DNA of 15,641 nucleotides, taken from the NCBI GenBank assembly GCA_019232645.1, contig JAFANO010000042.1:1-15641 (forward strand), given 5' to 3'. The notes beneath the pieces are model-generated. The model had not been told where the DNA came from. It saw only the letters and a program-made list of their open reading frames with translations, and searched no databases. Shown here piece by piece: positions 13,514 through 15,641 of this stretch. Origin of the DNA: Planctomycetaceae bacterium. Its GTDB lineage: Bacteria; Planctomycetota; Planctomycetia; Isosphaerales; Isosphaeraceae. Each line of letters begins with the position of its first letter. Positions within the stretch are counted from its first letter, which is position 1. The position numbers and the translations under genes are program-made.

Positions 13514-14062
13514 ATGATGATCGCACCCGACCCCGCGGAATTGAATCCGGCCGAAGGGACGATATCGCTATTGGCAAACTTGCCGCTGGTCATTCACGAA
13601 CGCTTGGGATACTGGGCCCGACACCTCCGGCCCCGGCTGCTCGGCCGGCCGGTCCGCTGGGTGCAGAGTCGGTCGGCGGACGACCTGGAATCGGCGCTGG
13701 CCGGCGCGGCCTGCCCGATCGTGGTGCTCGACCTGGGCCGGCGTCCCCGGGTCGGGCTGGAGGAGCTGGATCGGGCGGTGGAAGTGGCGCCGGGGGCGAT
13801 GGTCCTGGTCCTCGACCCGGAATCGGGTGAGGGGGTGGCGACGTTGGCCCGCGAGCTGGGCGCCACCCACGTGATCTCGGGGGTCGCTCCTCCGCCCGCC
13901 GTCGCCGGGCTGCTTGCACGCTGGCTGCCACTGGCCCTGCGGCGGACCGGGCGCGACGGCTGGTCGAGCAGCCTGCGCCCCGAGCCCGAGCCGGAGCCTT
14001 GGAATTGGCTGGCCCCCTACCTCGGGGAGCGGCCGGGCGTGTCCCGGATCCCGCGACCTTGA
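13514..14062 (+). CDS. Uncharacterised protein with degenerate receiver-like fold
   Basis: 182 residues; not recognised as a named family. The central part looks like the alternating beta/alpha pattern of a response-regulator receiver domain: PIVVLDLG (68-75, with Asp73 at the position of the phospho-acceptor strand), AMVLVLD (95-101) and ARELGATHVIS (112-122), which resembles the receiver 'A..GA' segment before its conserved Lys-Pro. The Lys itself is not seen (the strand continues GVAPPPAV), and the N-terminal acidic pair is missing. If it is a receiver it is a degenerate one. The C-terminus is Pro/Glu-rich (EPEPEPW). ATGs at 13514 and 13517 are both possible, neither with a clear Shine-Dalgarno sequence. 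It precedes mrp on the same strand by 97 nt. Confidence 0.65.
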   Translation: MMIAPDPAELNPAEGTISLLANLPLVIHERLGYWARHLRPRLLGRPVRWVQSRSADDLESALAGAACPIVVLDLGRRPRVGLEELDRAVEVAPGAMVLVLDPESGEGVATLARELGATHVISGVAPPPAVAGLLARWLPLALRRTGRDGWSSSLRPEPEPEPWNWLAPYLGERPGVSRIPRP

Positions 14063-14159
14063 CGCCCGGACCCGCCCGGACCGAGCCGGGAGAATCGTCC
14101 CCTTCCTCTCTTCTTCGATCCGCACCCGTACGCTGACGCGACGCGAGGGCCTCTTTACG

Positions 14160-15329
14160 ATGATGTTCGGCAAGAAAAGCTCCAGCCTCACCGAGCAGGA
14201 CGTGCTCGACGCCTTGAGAGGGGTGAAGGACCCGGACCTTCACCGCGACCTGGTCGACCTCGGCATGATCAAGAATATCCGGATCGGCGACGGCACCGTG
14301 GCGCTGACGGTGAACCTGACGACCCCCGCCTGCCCGCTCAAGGCGCAGATCGAGCGCGACGTACGCCAGGCGCTGGCGAGCCGCCTGGGGAGCGAGTGGG
14401 ACCTGGCGATCACCATGGGCGCCGAGGTCCGCGGCAAGGGGGTCGTCGAGAAGGGGGACATCCCGGGCATCAAGAACGTGCTCGCGGTCGGTTCGGGCAA
14501 GGGGGGCGTGGGCAAGAGCACGATGGCGGCGGCGATCGCCTACGGCCTGCGGGCCTACGGCTCGACGGTCGGCCTGATGGACGCCGACGTCTACGGGCCG
14601 TCGATCCCGCACCTGGTCGGCGCCACCGGCCGGCCGATGGCGCGGGGCGAGCGGATCCAGCCGATCGAGGTCGACGGCCTGAAGCTGATGTCGATGGGCT
14701 TCCTGCTCGAGCCCGATCGCGCCGTGATCATGCGCGGGCCGATGCTCCACGGGATCATGCAGCAGTTCCTCCACCAGGTGGACTGGGGCCCGCTCGACTA
14801 CCTGGTCATCGACCTGCCCCCCGGCACCGGCGACGTCCCGCTGACGCTCTCCCAGACCCTGCCGCTGACCGGCGCCGTGGTCGTCTGTACGCCCCAGGAG
14901 GTCGCCCTGCTCGACGTGACCCGCGCCGTCACGATGTTCCGCCAGTTGAAGGTCCCCTTGCTCGGGATGATCGAGAACATGAGCTTCTTCGACGTCCTGG
15001 CCTATCTCAAGGAGCGGGGAGGCCCCCGGGTCCAGGAGCTGATCGGCGAGCGGGGCTTCTTCGACACGCCGGGCGACGAGCGGGCCTACCTCTTCGGCCG
15101 GGGCGGGGCCCGACGCCGTGCCGAGCTGCTTGGCGTCCCCTTCCTGGGCGAGGTCCCGCTCAACATCCACGTCCGCGAGCGCGGCGATGCGGGCCATCTC
15201 AAGGACGTCCTGGCTCCCAACTCGCCCGCCCGGCCCTACCTCCTCGGCGTCGTCGAGCAGCTCGCCGCCCAGATCAGCATCCAGAACATCAAGTCCCCCA
15301 AGATGCCCAAGCTGGAGATCTTGAATTAG
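14160..15329 (+). CDS. mrp: Mrp/ApbC/NBP35-family P-loop ATPase (iron-sulfur carrier type)
   Basis: 389 residues from the ATG at 14160, with GAGGG 10 nt upstream; the open frame extends left to 13914 but that part is the shadow of the preceding gene. Residues 10-90 form the MIP18 (DUF59) domain, including DPDLHRDLVDLGMI and TTPACPL (Cys58). The deviant Walker A is GSGKGGVGKST (111-121), followed by MDADVYGPSIPHLVG (140-154), Walker B-like DYLVIDLPPGTGD (213-225) and GMIENMSFF (269-277). Family members carry or load Fe-S clusters onto apoproteins in the cytoplasm. The CxxC pair that normally follows IENMSYF is absent; instead residues 278-311 form an insertion with no cysteines, before the FGRGGARRRAELLGVPFLGEVPL block. 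The protein is otherwise complete. Confidence 0.92.
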   Translation: MMFGKKSSSLTEQDVLDALRGVKDPDLHRDLVDLGMIKNIRIGDGTVALTVNLTTPACPLKAQIERDVRQALASRLGSEWDLAITMGAEVRGKGVVEKGDIPGIKNVLAVGSGKGGVGKSTMAAAIAYGLRAYGSTVGLMDADVYGPSIPHLVGATGRPMARGERIQPIEVDGLKLMSMGFLLEPDRAVIMRGPMLHGIMQQFLHQVDWGPLDYLVIDLPPGTGDVPLTLSQTLPLTGAVVVCTPQEVALLDVTRAVTMFRQLKVPLLGMIENMSFFDVLAYLKERGGPRVQELIGERGFFDTPGDERAYLFGRGGARRRAELLGVPFLGEVPLNIHVRERGDAGHLKDVLAPNSPARPYLLGVVEQLAAQISIQNIKSPKMPKLEILN

Positions 15330-15360
15330 GGCCCCTTTCGGTCGGGTAGATCGGTGCGAC

Positions 15361-15401
15361 GCAACCCACCCGGACGATTGACGCCGTGGGGTGGGCTTTG
15401 C
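15361..15401 (+). terminator. Possible terminator hairpin after mrp
   Basis: CCCACCC (15365-15371) pairs with GGGTGGG (15389-15395), extended by GCAA (15361-15364) with TTGC (15398-15401) across a two-base bulge. The loop is 17 nt and the trailing T content is poor, so this is a weak candidate for the end of the mrp transcript, 32 nt after its stop. Confidence 0.35.
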
Positions 15402-15453
15402 GCATAACGTTTCATCACAAATAGATAATTTGCGGTGCCCCTCCCACGAAGAA

Positions 15454-15482
15454 GGTCCGGACCTACGAGGGAGATCCGGACC
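15454..15482 (-). terminator. Possible terminator hairpin after DUF433 gene
   Basis: GGTCCGGA (15454-15461) and TCCGGACC (15475-15482) are perfect 8-nt inverted repeats with a 13-nt loop. On the minus strand the stem is followed by TTCTTC. It lies 30 nt beyond the stop of the DUF433 gene, the right place for its terminator, though the T tract is short. Confidence 0.5.
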
Positions 15483-15512
15483 GGGCAGCCTCATCTGGCT
15501 CGTGAACGTGAA

Positions 15513-15641
15513 TCAGGGGTCGCCGCTGCGTTCCGCCTGCTCAGCGGTGTAGGCCAGGCAGCAGCGGATGTCCGCCTCGGTCAGCTCGGGATGGGCCCGG
15601 AGGATGTCGGACCAGGTCCAGCCATCGATGACGAGCGAGAC
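15513..15641 (-). CDS. DUF433 domain protein, C-terminal part
   Basis: Only the last 42 residues are in the window; the frame is open to the edge. They read VSLVIDGWTWSDILRAHPEL followed by TEADIRCCLAYTAEQAERSG-DP and a TGA (complement of 15513-15515). This is the helix-turn-helix part of DUF433, whose usual pattern is 'GxSxEEILxxYPxLTxEDVRAALAYAAE'. DUF433 proteins are small DNA-binding antitoxin-like proteins commonly followed by a PIN-like DUF5615 toxin gene. No such gene follows here: the 183 bp to the end of mrp hold no DUF5615-like frame. Acting alone as an orphan is the simplest reading. Confidence 0.8.
   Translation of the reverse strand, partial: VSLVIDGWTWSDILRAHPELTEADIRCCLAYTAEQAERSGDP

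Noticed and set aside
13590..15494. Long (634-residue) minus-strand open frame opposite mrp
   Set aside because: It is the antisense shadow of mrp and the receiver-like gene, a common effect of high GC codon usage. Its composition is low-complexity and it shows no domain.

Overview
The window is GC-rich bacterial DNA with tightly packed, mostly monocistronic-looking or loosely spaced operonic genes, a ThuA-like secreted protein, a beta-helix lipoprotein and sugar-acid catabolic enzymes. This mix, the base composition and the weak Shine-Dalgarno sequences suggest a planctomycete (perhaps Isosphaeraceae). That placement is an inference from gene flavour; no rRNA or other marker is present.

Layout. 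The left edge (1-858, +) is the C-terminal part of a Rieske-type ring-hydroxylating oxygenase alpha subunit. It is followed by a secreted gamma-class chorismate mutase (1078-1662, +). A 62-nt imperfect inverted repeat (1838-1899) separates this from a seven-gene minus-strand cluster (8675 down to 1939). In transcription order the cluster holds an L-galactose-dehydrogenase-like aldo/keto reductase, a zinc-type medium-chain dehydrogenase, UxaE (tagaturonate/fructuronate epimerase), a short-chain dehydrogenase of the D-mannonate oxidoreductase type, a ketose-3-epimerase-like TIM barrel, a FucU/RbsD mutarotase and a COG3618-type amidohydrolase lactonase. A 49-bp tandem repeat with a 23-bp palindrome sits inside this cluster, between uxaE and the short-chain dehydrogenase.

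The best reading of the cluster is a complete oxidative route for L-galactose: mutarotation, oxidation to L-galactonolactone, lactone opening to L-galactonate, C5 oxidation to D-tagaturonate, epimerisation to D-fructuronate and reduction to D-mannonate. D-mannonate would then feed the UxuA/KDG route, whose genes are outside the window. Each enzyme family is recognised from sequence; the substrate chain is inference. L-fucose is the main alternative for the mutarotase, dehydrogenase and lactonase, but it does not explain UxaE or the mannonate-type reductase.

Upstream of that cluster (about 8870-9112) lie the decayed 3' end of an IS200/IS605-type tnpB and its right-end hairpin. Next come, all on the minus strand, a ThuA-like secreted protein (10139-9114), a beta-helix lipoprotein (11263-10295), agmatine deiminase (12400-11279) and N-carbamoylputrescine amidase (13347-12451). 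The last two convert agmatine to putrescine. On the plus strand follow an unrecognised receiver-like protein (13514-14062) and an Mrp/NBP35-type P-loop ATPase (14160-15329) that lacks the usual CxxC pair. The right edge (15641-15513, -) is the C-terminus of a DUF433 protein.
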